NCBI RefSeq assembly: GCF_014137855.1
Contig: NZ_JACGWT010000002.1
Span: forward strand, 620,001 to 684,000
Origin: Microlunatus kandeliicorticis
GTDB taxonomy: Bacteria > Actinomycetota > Actinomycetes > Propionibacteriales > Propionibacteriaceae
DNA: 64,000 nt
Reading direction: 5' to 3'
Positions 17,550 to 26,667 of the stretch are shown one piece after another. The translations under genes were made by a program, and so were the position numbers. Within the stretch, counting starts at the first letter, position 1, and the number at the start of each line of letters is the position of its first letter. The notes beneath the pieces are model-generated. The model did no database searches, was not told where the DNA came from, and was given only the letters and a program-made list of their open reading frames with translations.

Positions 17550-18416
17550 TCAGCCGGTCCCCGACCGCTCGAGGTGGTCGAGGTGATCGCGCAGCCGGTC
17601 GTAGGCCTGGTCGAAGTCGTCGACGCTGCGGTGTTCGGCCCACCAGGCGAGGTTGTTGTAGCCGACGGCGACCAGACAGGTGAGGAAGACCGCCGGGCCG
17701 GCGACCTCGACGGCGGCCCGGCGGAGCAGGTCGAGCGCGACGGGATCGGTGCCGGGCTGGACGACGCCCTGGCGGTGGAGGTCGGCGAGGTCGCGGACCC
17801 GCGTCCCGCGCCCGACGGTCTCGCAGTCGACGAAGGCGATCCCGGTGTCGGTGATGATCATGTTCGCGCTGCTGTAGTCGCCGTGCACCAGGTCGGTGAC
17901 GGGTAACGCGACCGGTCCGAGCGTCCTGATCATCGCGCTGCCGCGTTCGACCAGCGCCGCACCTCGTGGCGACCGTGACGCCACGACCTCCCGCCAGGGA
18001 TGATCGCCGCGGGTCACCGCGACGAGCTGGGCGGAGTCGTCGAACGCGTCCGGGTGGCCGAGCCCGGCCTGGGTGGCGTTGGCGGTGATCACCGCTCTCA
18101 CGGTCCCCACGTTCAACCGCTCGACCGGAGAGCCCACCAGGTGCTGCTGCAGCACGAACGCGGTGCCGTCGTCGAGCACACCCCAGTGCCGCCAGGCGGC
18201 GGTCGGCCAACCGCCGCTCACCGCAGCCGTGATCACCGGACCGGCGCGCAGTACGGCCTGGGCCTTGACGGGGTCCGGTTGGACCTTGAGGACGAGGAAC
18301 TCCCCGTCGGTGGACTGCACCAGCCAGGCGCCGCCCTGCTCGCCACCGGTGAGCGGGGCGACCCACGACAGCGCGATTCCGGTGCGCTCGGCCACCTCGG
18401 CGACGCAGGGATCCAC
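17550..18416 (-). CDS. APH-family phosphotransferase
   Basis: 288 aa. TGGEQGGAWLVQSTDGEFLVL is the glycine-rich N lobe with the ATP-binding Lys in VLKVQPDP. LVHGDYSSANMIITDTGIAF is an intact catalytic loop (HGDYxxxN), and FVDCETVGRGTRVRDLADL carries the second metal-binding Asp. This is a standard aminoglycoside/choline-kinase-like fold whose natural substrate is unknown. It is the third protein of this superfamily within 6 kb, and 31 bp upstream of the VOC gene on the same strand. Confidence 0.86.
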   Translation of the reverse strand: MDPCVAEVAERTGIALSWVAPLTGGEQGGAWLVQSTDGEFLVLKVQPDPVKAQAVLRAGPVITAAVSGGWPTAAWRHWGVLDDGTAFVLQQHLVGSPVERLNVGTVRAVITANATQAGLGHPDAFDDSAQLVAVTRGDHPWREVVASRSPRGAALVERGSAMIRTLGPVALPVTDLVHGDYSSANMIITDTGIAFVDCETVGRGTRVRDLADLHRQGVVQPGTDPVALDLLRRAAVEVAGPAVFLTCLVAVGYNNLAWWAEHRSVDDFDQAYDRLRDHLDHLERSGTG

Positions 18417-18447
18417 GTGGGGGACTCTAGTGGCGCCGTCGCGCGGA

Positions 18448-19164
18448 TCAGGAGTGGTCGGTCCCGAACCGGGCGCGGAGTTCGGCGAGCTCGGCGCGGA
18501 GGCGTTCGACTTCGCCGGGACGCTCGTCCTGGCTGGCGGTCTCCGCGCCGAGGCGGACGCGCTGCACCAGCCACGAGGCGAGCGAGGCGGTGACCACGCC
18601 GAGCAGGGCCACGCCGGCGATCATCAGGGCAGCAGCGACCAGTCGACCCTGAGTGGTGACCGGGTAGTGATCGCCGTAGCCGACGGTGGTGATCGTGGTG
18701 ATCGCCCACCACAACGACGTCCCGAAGGTGTGGATGTTCGATCCGTGCGCGTGGCGTTCGGCCTCCAGCTCGGCCAGCGAGCCGGTGTAGAGCACGAGGG
18801 CGGTGGACAGGGCGACGTAGACCGCGACCCGGCCCTGCAACGAGTGCGCGACGCGGCGCTCGATGAAGCGCAGCAGCGTGATCAGCCGCAGCACCCGCAG
18901 CGGTCGCAGCAGCGGGAGCACGACGATGAGCAGGTCGACGAGGTGGTGCCGGACGTAGGACCAGCGGCGCTCGGCCAGCACGACCCGACCGACGTAGTCG
19001 ACGGTGAAGACCAGCCAGGTGGCGTAGTCCACGAGCTCGAGGGCGAAGCGCAGCTCACGCGGCAGGTCGGGGACGAGGACGGTCCAGGAATAGCTGATCA
19101 GGAAGACGACGGCGGCAATGGCGAGCGGCAGCTCGGCACGTCGTTGCCAGGTGGCCAGGGTCAT
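18448..19164 (-). CDS. Voltage-gated-like potassium channel
   Basis: 238 aa. The selectivity filter is visible as TTITTVGYGDHYPVT preceded by the pore helix (GTSLWWAITTI) and followed by a last TM helix (LVAAALMIAGVALLGVVTASL). N-terminal hydrophobic segments and an arginine-rich stretch (RPLRVLRLITLLRFIERR) resemble S1-S4 with an S4-type sensor, giving a six-TM Kv architecture. The C terminus is a charged coiled-coil (RPGEVERLRAELAELRARF) likely to aid tetramer assembly. It should conduct K+ across the inner membrane. Confidence 0.9.
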   Translation of the reverse strand: MTLATWQRRAELPLAIAAVVFLISYSWTVLVPDLPRELRFALELVDYATWLVFTVDYVGRVVLAERRWSYVRHHLVDLLIVVLPLLRPLRVLRLITLLRFIERRVAHSLQGRVAVYVALSTALVLYTGSLAELEAERHAHGSNIHTFGTSLWWAITTITTVGYGDHYPVTTQGRLVAAALMIAGVALLGVVTASLASWLVQRVRLGAETASQDERPGEVERLRAELAELRARFGTDHS

Positions 19165-19280
19165 GCGGACACTATGGCTGCTGCCGTCGTCGCGCCTGGC
19201 GATCCCGCAGCGGCAGCGTAGATCGCGAGGCCAGCAATTCGTAAGATCTTCGCGCGCCGATCACCGCGAGACTGGGAGCC

Positions 19281-20489
19281 ATGCGCCTCCCTTCCGCGGC
19301 CACGCGACCACGCCGGTGGCCGCACTTCGACAGCCCGGTGCGGTCGACCGCGCTGACCGCCCGGCTGGGTGCGGCGCTCGGGATCGCCATCGTGGTGCTG
19401 TTCGTCACCGGGCTGCTCAGTCATTACCAGTACCAACCGTGGCGCTGGCTGCCCGAACCGGCCTCGCCGGTCTGGGGCTACCGGGTGACCCAGGGGGTGC
19501 ACGTGCTGACCGGGACCGCCTGCATCCCGCTGACCATGATCAAACTCTGGTCGGTCTATCCCAACCTGTTCCGCTGGCCACCGGCCCGGACGGTGCGCAA
19601 GGCGCTCGAGCGGTTGTCGATCTTCGTGCTGGTCGCCGCGACGCTGGTGCAGCTGGCCACCGGCTTCATGAACGTGCTCAACTGGTACGCCTTCCCCTGG
19701 TTCTTCACGAAGATGCACTACCGGCTGGCCTGGGTGGTGATCGGTGCCGTGCTGCTGCACGTCGCCGTCAAGCTCCCCGACATCGCCTACGGGCTCCGTG
19801 CCCGGCTGCGGACCGCGGACGTCCTGACCGAGGTGCCCTGGGAGGACAACCCGGACGCGCACAGCAACGCCGGCGAGGTGGAACCGCCGACGCCGGAGGC
19901 GATCGGCCGCCGCGGGGTGCTGGCGGCCGCCTCGGTGGGGATCGGCGTGGTCGTGCTGACCGCCGCGGGCCAGACCGTCACCGCCCTCGAACCGATCGGG
20001 CTGCTGGCCACCCGCCGCTACCCGGACGGCCCGCAGCGCGTCCCGGTCAATCGGACGGCCGAACAGGCCGACGTCAGGGCGCTGGCCACCGACCCCGACT
20101 GGACGCTCCGGGTGGACGGCCCACGACCCTTCACGGTCCCGTTGGACGCGCTCGAGGACGCCGGGCAGCTCCGGATCAGCGAGGCCCGGCTCCCGATCGC
20201 CTGCGTCGAGGGTTGGAGCGTCGGGGCGCTCTGGCGCGGGCCGACGCTGCTCGATCTCGTGCTCCGCGCCGGTGGGGCCGCCTCCTCGACCGTGCGGCTG
20301 CACTCGCTGGAGAAGGTGGGCTACAACGTGTCCGAGATCTTCGGGCCGCAGCTGTCCGCGGCGCTGCTGGCCACCCACCTGAACGGTGCCCGGCTCGACC
20401 TTGACCACGGCTACCCGTTGCGGTTGATCTCCCCGAACCGGGCCGGGGTGCTCAACACCAAGTGGTTGAGCCGGATCGAGGTGCTGTGA
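19281..20489 (+). CDS. Membrane-anchored molybdopterin-dependent oxidoreductase with cytochrome b-like domain
   Basis: 402 aa. The N-terminal 190 residues hold four TM helices (LGIAIVVLFVTGLLSHYQY, GVHVLTGTACIPLTM, ATLVQLATGFMNVL and LAWVVIGAVLLHVAVKL) with several His placed to bind haem, like a di-haem cytochrome b. A fifth helix (GVLAAASVGIGVVVLTAAG) precedes an extracytoplasmic sulfite-oxidase-type molybdopterin domain with PIACVEGWSVGALWRGP, where Cys is the expected Mo ligand. Substrate unknown. The next gene overlaps as GTGA. The 19.3-28.6 kb neighbourhood links it to glycosyltransferases and a two-component system. Confidence 0.88.
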   Translation: MRLPSAATRPRRWPHFDSPVRSTALTARLGAALGIAIVVLFVTGLLSHYQYQPWRWLPEPASPVWGYRVTQGVHVLTGTACIPLTMIKLWSVYPNLFRWPPARTVRKALERLSIFVLVAATLVQLATGFMNVLNWYAFPWFFTKMHYRLAWVVIGAVLLHVAVKLPDIAYGLRARLRTADVLTEVPWEDNPDAHSNAGEVEPPTPEAIGRRGVLAAASVGIGVVVLTAAGQTVTALEPIGLLATRRYPDGPQRVPVNRTAEQADVRALATDPDWTLRVDGPRPFTVPLDALEDAGQLRISEARLPIACVEGWSVGALWRGPTLLDLVLRAGGAASSTVRLHSLEKVGYNVSEIFGPQLSAALLATHLNGARLDLDHGYPLRLISPNRAGVLNTKWLSRIEVL

Positions 20490-20971
20490 GCGCGGGGCCG
20501 CGAGGGCGGGTGGACCGGATGAGGCTGGCCAGGATCACCTCCGCGGTGATCGGCATCGCGCTCCTGGTCTGGGGCGTCCGGCTGCTGCTGAACTATCCGT
20601 GGCCGGTGCTGATCTCGCTGGGGACCTGGCTGGTCGCCGCGGTCCTCATCCAGGACGGGCTGCTCTCGCCCCTCGTGCTGCTGATCGCCGCCGGTCTGCG
20701 CCGACTGCCTGCCCGGCCCCGCCGGTTCGTGCAGTTCGGGCTGGTCGCCGCGTTCCCGGCGGTGGTGATCACGGTGCCGATGGCGCTGGTGCCGCACCTC
20801 GCCGACCCCCGGGACTTCCCGCGGGTCAAGGCGCTGCTGGTGCAGCCCTATCCGTGGCACCTGGTGCTGATCATCGGGCTGCTCGCCCTCGGCTGCCTGG
20901 TCGGTTGGGCCGTCCGGGTCGCGCGCGACCGGTCGACCGGACGCGAGCCGGTCGGTCCGCCGACGTCCTGA
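20486..20971 (+). CDS. Four-TM membrane protein next to the molybdoenzyme
   Basis: 161 aa from the GTG at 20486 overlapping the preceding stop; an ATG at 20519 would give a shorter form beginning MRLARITSAVIG. Four hydrophobic helices are visible (IGIALLVWGVRLLL, WLVAAVLIQDGLLSPLVLLI, FGLVAAFPAVVITVPMAL and LVLIIGLLALGCLVGWAV). No family is recognised. Coupling to the oxidoreductase suggests it supports or accompanies that enzyme in the membrane. It is convergent with the methyltransferase gene, 4 bp apart. Confidence 0.75.
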   Translation: MSAGPRGRVDRMRLARITSAVIGIALLVWGVRLLLNYPWPVLISLGTWLVAAVLIQDGLLSPLVLLIAAGLRRLPARPRRFVQFGLVAAFPAVVITVPMALVPHLADPRDFPRVKALLVQPYPWHLVLIIGLLALGCLVGWAVRVARDRSTGREPVGPPTS

Positions 20972-20975
20972 CCGG

Positions 20976-21632
20976 CTATCGGCACGGCCAGCGGTCGGAC
21001 GGTTCGAGCTCGGCCTGCCAGCGCGGGCCGGACGCCCCGGTGACCTGCCACAGCGCCCGCACCCCGAGACCGGCCGCGGCCGCCACGGAGGTCAGGGCGT
21101 CGGCCCCGAGCCAGGCCCAGGCGAACCAGGCGCTCGTCCGCTCCCCGTCGACCAACCGGACGCTTCCCGCACGCAGCCCGGTGCCCGGCGGTTCGACGTC
21201 GAGCAGGACCGACCCGCCCGGATCCAGCAGGTCGCGGCAGCGCCACAGCATCCGGATCGGGTCCCCGCCGATCCCGACGTTGCCGTCGGCGAGCAGCACG
21301 TGCCGCCAGCGGTGCTCGCCGAGCATCCGTCCGAAGACGTCACGCCGCAACGCCGTCCCTCCTCGGGCGCGGGTCAGCGCCACCGCGACCGCGGAGATGT
21401 CGACCCCGAGGGCCGGAGTCCCGCGGCGACCGAGATCGGCGGTCAGCCGGCCCGGGCCGCACCCGACGTCGAGGGTCGGGCCCAAGCAGCGGTCGAGCAG
21501 TCCCCGGTCACCGTCGTCGGGTTCCGAGCTCCACGCGCGGATCGGGAGGGCCCAGCGCGCTCCGGTCGCGGTCTCCATCGCCCCGGACCCGGTGCAGAGC
21601 CCGGTCTCGTAGAGCTCCAGCGGGTCGATCAC
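20976..21632 (-). CDS. Class I SAM-dependent methyltransferase
   Basis: 218 aa. Motif I is clear (TLDVGCGPGRLTADL, around residue 55), followed by GVDISAVAVALTRARGG as motif II and HVLLADGNVGIGGDP as the later acidic loop. The remaining half (LLDPGGSVLLDVEPP) completes the Rossmann fold. It is the last gene of a three-gene minus-strand operon with the DUF2064 transferase and GT2 (4-bp overlaps). Its substrate is unknown; context suggests a lipid-linked or sugar product. Confidence 0.86.
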   Translation of the reverse strand: MIDPLELYETGLCTGSGAMETATGARWALPIRAWSSEPDDGDRGLLDRCLGPTLDVGCGPGRLTADLGRRGTPALGVDISAVAVALTRARGGTALRRDVFGRMLGEHRWRHVLLADGNVGIGGDPIRMLWRCRDLLDPGGSVLLDVEPPGTGLRAGSVRLVDGERTSAWFAWAWLGADALTSVAAAAGLGVRALWQVTGASGPRWQAELEPSDRWPCR

Positions 21633-22342
21633 GCCGGGGTCCCGCCGTCCGGGGCCACGAGCGGGTCGAGCACCCGGACGAGCTCGGCGAACCGGGTGGC
21701 GGGTGCGGTGGCGGCGACCGGGGCAAGATCGGTGACCTCGTCGACGTCGGTGAGCGTCTCGGTGAGCTCGATCCGCAGGCCGGCGCTCCGGAGCGCGGCC
21801 AGGGTCCGCGCACCGGTGTCGTCACGGGACATCGGCACCCCCACCAGGTGCTGCGCGTCGCGGGCCCGCCGCAGCCCGAGCAGCCACCAACCGCCGTCGA
21901 CCGCCGGCCCGAGGACGGCGTCCGGTCCGAGGGGGTCGCTGAGCCGGAGGGCGACCGACCGCAGCACCGCCGGATCGACCTGCGGCGTGTCCATCCCGAT
22001 CTGCACCACCGCGCCCTCGGGACCGGCCGCGTCGAGGTGCGCGTTCGCCAGCCGTTCTGCGAACTGGTCACCGCGCTGAGCGATGATCACCGTCGTCGCC
22101 AGCGCCGCGCGCAGCGCACCCGGGGCCGCCGCGCCGTCGACGTCGCCCGTCAACGCGATCACTGGCGCGGGGCCGCCCTCGGCGGCCGCCCGGACGGCAT
22201 CCAGCGTGTCGAGCAGCGCCGCTGCCGCCAGGGCCGCGGCCTGGTGGTCACTGAGGGTCGGCGTCAGCCGGGTCTTCACCTGGCCCGGCACCGGCGCCTT
22301 GGCCACGACCAGGTGGACGACGTCGGGTGCGGGTCCGGTCAC
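21629..22342 (-). CDS. DUF2064 / TIGR04282 family glycosyltransferase-like protein
   Basis: 237 aa. LVVAKAPVPGQVKTRLTPTLS at the N terminus (quoted 20 or fewer in the core KAPVPGQVKTRLTP) is the nucleotide-binding signature of this CofC-like family. VVQIGMDTPQVDPAVLRS is the usual DxD-like strand, and LGPAVDGGWWLLGL is the classic GGYxLxGL segment. The family is a nucleotidyl/glycosyltransferase-A fold group of uncertain substrate. It overlaps both neighbours by 4 bp and probably acts in the same pathway as the GT2 and methyltransferase. Confidence 0.85.
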   Translation of the reverse strand: MTGPAPDVVHLVVAKAPVPGQVKTRLTPTLSDHQAAALAAAALLDTLDAVRAAAEGGPAPVIALTGDVDGAAAPGALRAALATTVIIAQRGDQFAERLANAHLDAAGPEGAVVQIGMDTPQVDPAVLRSVALRLSDPLGPDAVLGPAVDGGWWLLGLRRARDAQHLVGVPMSRDDTGARTLAALRSAGLRIELTETLTDVDEVTDLAPVAATAPATRFAELVRVLDPLVAPDGGTPA

Positions 22343-23127
22343 GGCCGCTCCGTCTGCTGCGCGGGCGGGCCGCTGGTGGCGGGACCGCGCCGGCGTGGTC
22401 GGCGCGCGGCGACCAGCACGGCGGCGAAGTCGCGCGCGACGGTCACGGTGCCCCGGACGGTCCCGCTGATCTTCGACCGGCTGCCGACCGCGCGAGCCCG
22501 GTAGCTGACGTCGACCTCAACGATCCGCCACCCGGCACGGGCGGCGGCCAGGATCGTCTCCAGCGGATAGCCGCAGCGCCGGTCGCGCAGGTCGAGGGCG
22601 AGCAGCGCCTCGCGGCGGGCGACCCGGACCGGGGCGATGTCGTGCACGGGAACGCCCGAACCGACCCGGATCAGCCCGGCCAGGAAGAGCGTGCCGAGCC
22701 GGGCGTGCCAGGGCCAGACGCGACGGGCGACGGGTCGCCGCCGTCCGCAGACCAGGTCCGCGCGGCCGTCGACGATCATCCGCACCGGCTCGACCAGCTC
22801 GGCCGGATCGAGCGAGCCGTCACCGTCGATCACGGCGACGATGTCGGCGGTGGCCGAGGCGATGCCCGCGTGGACCGCCGCGCCGTACCCCGCGCGGCCC
22901 TCGGCGATCACCCGCGCCCCGCCCCCGCGCGCCACCGCGGCGGTGTCGTCGGTCGAGTTGTTGTCGACCACCAGCACCCGCCAACCGGCCGGCACGTCCG
23001 CCAGCAGGCCGGGCAACGCGAGAGCCTCGTCCAGACAGGGCAGCACGACCTCGACCGAGCGGGCGGCGGGGTCGTCGACCACGGAGCGCGGGGACGGTGC
23101 CGGAGGGGGAGCGCCTGTGTCGGTCAC
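22339..23127 (-). CDS. Family 2 glycosyltransferase
   Basis: 262 aa. VEVVLPCLDEALALPGLL and VLVVDNNSTDDTAAVARGG are the GT2 nucleotide-binding motifs. GRAGYGAAVHAGIASA and VAVIDGDGSLDPAEL give the acceptor loop and the metal-binding DGDGS (DxD). No TM helices follow, so it is a cytoplasmic, polyprenyl-phosphate-type GT2 (DPM1-like) rather than a processive synthase. First gene of a minus-strand operon, divergent from the membrane glycosyltransferase-like gene at 23296. Confidence 0.9.
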   Translation of the reverse strand: MTDTGAPPPAPSPRSVVDDPAARSVEVVLPCLDEALALPGLLADVPAGWRVLVVDNNSTDDTAAVARGGGARVIAEGRAGYGAAVHAGIASATADIVAVIDGDGSLDPAELVEPVRMIVDGRADLVCGRRRPVARRVWPWHARLGTLFLAGLIRVGSGVPVHDIAPVRVARREALLALDLRDRRCGYPLETILAAARAGWRIVEVDVSYRARAVGSRSKISGTVRGTVTVARDFAAVLVAARRPRRRGPATSGPPAQQTERP

Positions 23128-23295
23128 TCCCCGAGCCTAGAGAGCCCGCGGACGTCCGGGCCCCATCGAGATCTTGCGAAACTCTTGCGGTTCGCCGCCG
23201 CGGGCTCCCCGGAACGGGATCCCGGCGCCGGATCGGCGATGCTCTACGGATCCGACGGCGACCGCCGATCGGGTCCCTGCCGCCGGGAGGTGTCG

Positions 23296-24786
23296 ATGCC
23301 AGTCCGTGAGCCGTCCGCCACGGGAACCGACGAGCTCGCGCGGCCACCCGGCCGGCCCCCGGCCGATCACGGTCGACGCTGGTCGCCGTTCGGTCGCGCG
23401 GACCACATCGCCCTGGCGTCCGCGCTGGTTCTGATCGCGCTCGCCTCCGGGGTCGGCTTCTGGCTCGATGATCACGGCTTCGACCTGGTGCTGCCGACGC
23501 CGCCGCTGCTCGCGTTCTGGTCCCCCCACGTCGGCTGGGGCACGCCGCTGGCCCTGCTCGCGCTGCTGCTCGGTCTGCAGCTGCAACGGCGGGCGGCTGA
23601 GATCCGGTGGGGCCGACTGCTGCTGCTGGGATGGCTGCTCAACCTCGGCTGGTTGGTGTCCCTGACCCTGGTCGACGGGTTCCGCCGCGGCTGGGTCGAC
23701 GTCCTGCTCGACCCCAACGAGTACCTGCACGACCTGCCCCGGATCACCGACGTGCACACATTCCTGTCCACGTTCAGCGAGCACATCCGCTACGGCGACC
23801 AACCGGCGCAGGCCTGGACCACCCATGTCGCCGGGCACCCGCCGCTGGCCACCCTGGCCTTCTGGGCCCTCGACCGGCTCGGGCTGTCCGGCGGCTTCTG
23901 GGCCGGCGCCCTCTGCATCCTGGTCGGCTCGGCGGCGGCGACCGCGCTGGTCGTGCTGGTCCGCGAGCTCGCCGGTGAGGAGCCGGCCCGTCGGCTGCTG
24001 CCGCTGGCGGCCCTGTTCCCCGGCGCGGTCTGGATCGGGGTGTCCGCCGACGGGCTGTTCGCTGGCGTGGCGCTGTCCGGGCTGGCCCTGACCGCAGTGG
24101 CCCTGACCCGGGGCGACGGTGAGCTGACCCGGCGCCCGCGGACCGCGCGGGCGTCGGCCGGCCTGGCCGGCGGCCTGCTGCTCGGCGCCACCGCCTACCT
24201 CTCCTACGGTCTGGTCCTGCTCGGCGTGGTGGTGCTGCTGATCGTGGCCTGTGGCTGGCGTCGCCGGGGAACGATCGCGCTGCGGGATCTCGGGGTGGTG
24301 ACCGGTGGCGCGCTGCTGGTCGCCGCCGCCTTCACCCTGGCCGGGTTCGACTGGTTCACCGGGCTGGCCGAGCTGAGCGTCCGCTACCGGACGAGCGTCG
24401 CCAGCCAGCGGCCCTACGGCTACTTCGTCTGGGCGAACCTGGCCGCCTTCCTGATCAGCTGCTCCCCGCTGCTCGCCGTGGCGGTCGTGCGGTCGGTAGC
24501 TGTGCTTCGGAGCCGAGCGGACTCCACCCGAGCGGGCCGGCGGTGGTCAGCGGCACCGGAGGGTGACGTCGCGGTGGCGCTGCTCTGCCTGTCGGGCGTG
24601 ACGGCCGCGCTGATCGCCGACATCTCGGGGATGAGCAAGGCGGAGACGGAACGCATCTGGTTGAGCTTCGGGGTGGTGGCCTTCTCCGGGCTCGCCCTGC
24701 TGCGGGGCCGTGCCGCCCGCTGGGCCCTCATCGGGTCCGCGGGCACGGCCCTATTGGTCAACCACCTGCTGGACACCGGCTGGTGA
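23296..24786 (+). CDS. Polytopic membrane glycosyltransferase-like protein
   Basis: 496 aa from the ATG at 23296, with GGGAGG five bases upstream. About 11-12 hydrophobic helices begin at residue 35 (IALASALVLIALASGVGFWL). A large extracytoplasmic loop after the second or third helix holds acidic and His residues (ITDVHTFLSTFSEHIRYGDQ, HVAGHPPLATL), the pattern of GT39/GT87-like polyprenyl-phosphate sugar transferases. The donor would be supplied by a GT2 such as the divergent neighbour. It overlaps the response regulator gene as GTGA, so the transporter-like enzyme and the two-component system are co-transcribed. Confidence 0.8.
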   Translation: MPVREPSATGTDELARPPGRPPADHGRRWSPFGRADHIALASALVLIALASGVGFWLDDHGFDLVLPTPPLLAFWSPHVGWGTPLALLALLLGLQLQRRAAEIRWGRLLLLGWLLNLGWLVSLTLVDGFRRGWVDVLLDPNEYLHDLPRITDVHTFLSTFSEHIRYGDQPAQAWTTHVAGHPPLATLAFWALDRLGLSGGFWAGALCILVGSAAATALVVLVRELAGEEPARRLLPLAALFPGAVWIGVSADGLFAGVALSGLALTAVALTRGDGELTRRPRTARASAGLAGGLLLGATAYLSYGLVLLGVVVLLIVACGWRRRGTIALRDLGVVTGGALLVAAAFTLAGFDWFTGLAELSVRYRTSVASQRPYGYFVWANLAAFLISCSPLLAVAVVRSVAVLRSRADSTRAGRRWSAAPEGDVAVALLCLSGVTAALIADISGMSKAETERIWLSFGVVAFSGLALLRGRAARWALIGSAGTALLVNHLLDTGW

Positions 24787-25592
24787 GCGCGGTGCGCGAG
24801 GGAGTGTTCCAGGTGCTGGTGGTCGACGACGACGCCAACGTCCGGGACGTCCTGCGCCGCTATCTGATCAAGGCCGGCCACCGGGTCCGGGAGGCCGCCG
24901 ACGGACCGACCGCGATCGAGGTCCTCCGGACCGCCGACGTCGACCTGGTGGTCCTCGACCTGATGCTGCCGGGCCTCGGCGGTCTCGAGGTCTGCCGCAC
25001 GCTGCGGGCCGAGTCCGACGTCGGCATCGTCATGCTCACCGCGCTCGGCTCCGAGGACGACCGGATCGCCGGGCTCGAGCTGGGCGCCGACGACTACGTG
25101 ACCAAGCCGTTCTCCCCGCGCGAGGTCACCCTGCGGGTCGGCCGGCTGCTCGAACGGACGCGGTCGGCCGCCACCGGCCGCCGTGCCGACCCGGGGAGCG
25201 ACCCGACCGCGTCACCGCTGGTCGACGGCGACCTGGTGGTCAGCCCGGCGGCCCGGACGGCCACCCGGGCCGGTCGACCACTGGCGCTGACCGGTCGCGA
25301 GTTCGACCTGCTCTGCTATCTGCTCCGCCATCCCGACCAGGCCCTCACCCGCCAGCAGCTGATGAAGGACGTCTGGGAGTGGGACTTCGGGGACGAGTCG
25401 ACGGTCACCGTGCACGCGCGTCGGTTGCGGGAGAAGATCGAGAACGACCCGGCCCGTCCGGTCCGGCTGCTCACCGTGTGGGGGCGGGGCTACCGCTACC
25501 ACCCCGTCGACGCCGATCCGGCCGACGGCCCTGCTCGACCGATCGCGCCCGCCGCGAGCGACGACGATGATCAGGAGGGCGGCCGGCGGTGA
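24783..25592 (+). CDS. OmpR/PhoB family response regulator
   Basis: 269 aa from the GTG at 24783. The receiver domain ([18 protein letters not shown]) has the phosphoacceptor Asp in [18 protein letters not shown] and the conserved Lys in [15 protein letters not shown] linker of about 30 residues leads to a winged helix ([32 protein letters not shown] and WGRGYRY). A Pro/Asp-rich tail of about 25 residues follows. It overlaps the sensor kinase gene by 4 bp, forming a cognate pair; target genes are probably the surrounding surface-sugar and redox genes. Confidence 0.95.
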   Translation: MSAVREGVFQVLVVDDDANVRDVLRRYLIKAGHRVREAADGPTAIEVLRTADVDLVVLDLMLPGLGGLEVCRTLRAESDVGIVMLTALGSEDDRIAGLELGADDYVTKPFSPREVTLRVGRLLERTRSAATGRRADPGSDPTASPLVDGDLVVSPAARTATRAGRPLALTGREFDLLCYLLRHPDQALTRQQLMKDVWEWDFGDESTVTVHARRLREKIENDPARPVRLLTVWGRGYRYHPVDADPADGPARPIAPAASDDDDQEGGRR

Positions 25593-26599
25593 CCGAGTTC
25601 TGGCACATCCTGCCGTGGGCGGTGCTGGCCTGCGCGCTGACGCTCGGGATCGAGGTCGTCCTGCTCCGGCTGATCGAGCACCGGTCGCCGCTGGTCTCGA
25701 TCAGCGTGCTGGTCACCGTGCCGCTGGTCGCCGTGCTGCTCTTCGTGGTGGCGATCAGTGGTTTCATGTTCACCCCGCAGCTCCGCTGGACCTCGGTCAC
25801 CTGCGCCCTGATCGGGATCACCCTGCTGCCGTTCGCCCTGCTGCTCGGGCGGCGGATCACGGCCCGGCAGCTGGCCGCCGAGACCCGCCGGGCCGACGAG
25901 CAGGCCCGGGACGCGGCCCGGCGCGAGCTGGTCGCCTGGCTCAGCCACGACCTGCGGACGCCGCTGGCCGGGATCGGGGCGATGAGCGAGGCGCTGGAGG
26001 ACGGCCTGGTCGACGAACCGGCCGACGTGGTCGACTACGGCCGCCGGATCCGGGACGAGACCCGGCGGCTGACGGGGATGGTCGAGGACCTGTTCGAGCT
26101 GTCCCGGATCCACGCCGGCGCCCTCGACTTGCAGGTGCAGCGGATCCCGCTCGCCGAGCTGGTCCGCGACGTGGTCGAGAGCCTGACCCCGATCGCCGCC
26201 GGACGCGGGGTGCGGCTGACGGCCCCGGTCGGGAGCTGGCCGTCGGTCCGGGCTTCGGCGACCGAGCTGGACCGGGTGCTCCGCAACTTGGTGGGCAACG
26301 CCATCCGGCACACGCCGAGCGACGGCCAGGTCGAGGTGACCGCCGACGTCGTCGACGACCAGGTGCGGATCGGGGTCCGGGACGCCTGCGGAGGCATCCC
26401 CGACCACGACCTGCCACGGGTCTTCGAGGTGGCCTTCCGGGGGACCTCGTCACGCTCGCCGCAGGCCGGCGCGGACGGCGGCGCCGGGCTCGGACTGGCC
26501 ATCGTCCGCGGGCTGGTCGAGGCCCAGCAGGGCGACGTGTCGGTGCGCAACGTCGACCAGGGCTGCCGCTTCGAGGTCCGGCTGCCGCTGGCCGCCTGA
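25589..26599 (+). CDS. Sensor histidine kinase
   Basis: 336 aa. Two N-terminal TM helices (about residues 7-26 and 35-60, with a third at 68-90) are followed by a helical linker, the dimerisation box [20 protein letters not shown] with the phosphoacceptor His, and an HATPase domain with N box [26 protein letters not shown] (G1, with DACGG in place of DxGxG) and [15 protein letters not shown] (G2). There is almost no periplasmic loop, so it probably senses membrane state. It pairs with the upstream response regulator by a 4-bp overlap. Confidence 0.94.
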   Translation: MTEFWHILPWAVLACALTLGIEVVLLRLIEHRSPLVSISVLVTVPLVAVLLFVVAISGFMFTPQLRWTSVTCALIGITLLPFALLLGRRITARQLAAETRRADEQARDAARRELVAWLSHDLRTPLAGIGAMSEALEDGLVDEPADVVDYGRRIRDETRRLTGMVEDLFELSRIHAGALDLQVQRIPLAELVRDVVESLTPIAAGRGVRLTAPVGSWPSVRASATELDRVLRNLVGNAIRHTPSDGQVEVTADVVDDQVRIGVRDACGGIPDHDLPRVFEVAFRGTSSRSPQAGADGGAGLGLAIVRGLVEAQQGDVSVRNVDQGCRFEVRLPLAA

Positions 26600-26630
26600 G
26601 CGCGCCTGCACGAGGACGGCGGGCAACGGT

Positions 26631-26658
26631 CGGCGCCTGTTCCTACGGTCAGGCGCCG
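26631..26658. terminator. Bidirectional terminator between convergent genes
   Basis: CGGCGCCTG (26631-26639) pairs perfectly with CAGGCGCCG (26650-26658) across a ten-base loop. It lies midway between the ends of the histidine kinase and epimerase genes. Confidence 0.7.
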
Positions 26659-26667
26659 TGCCGACGG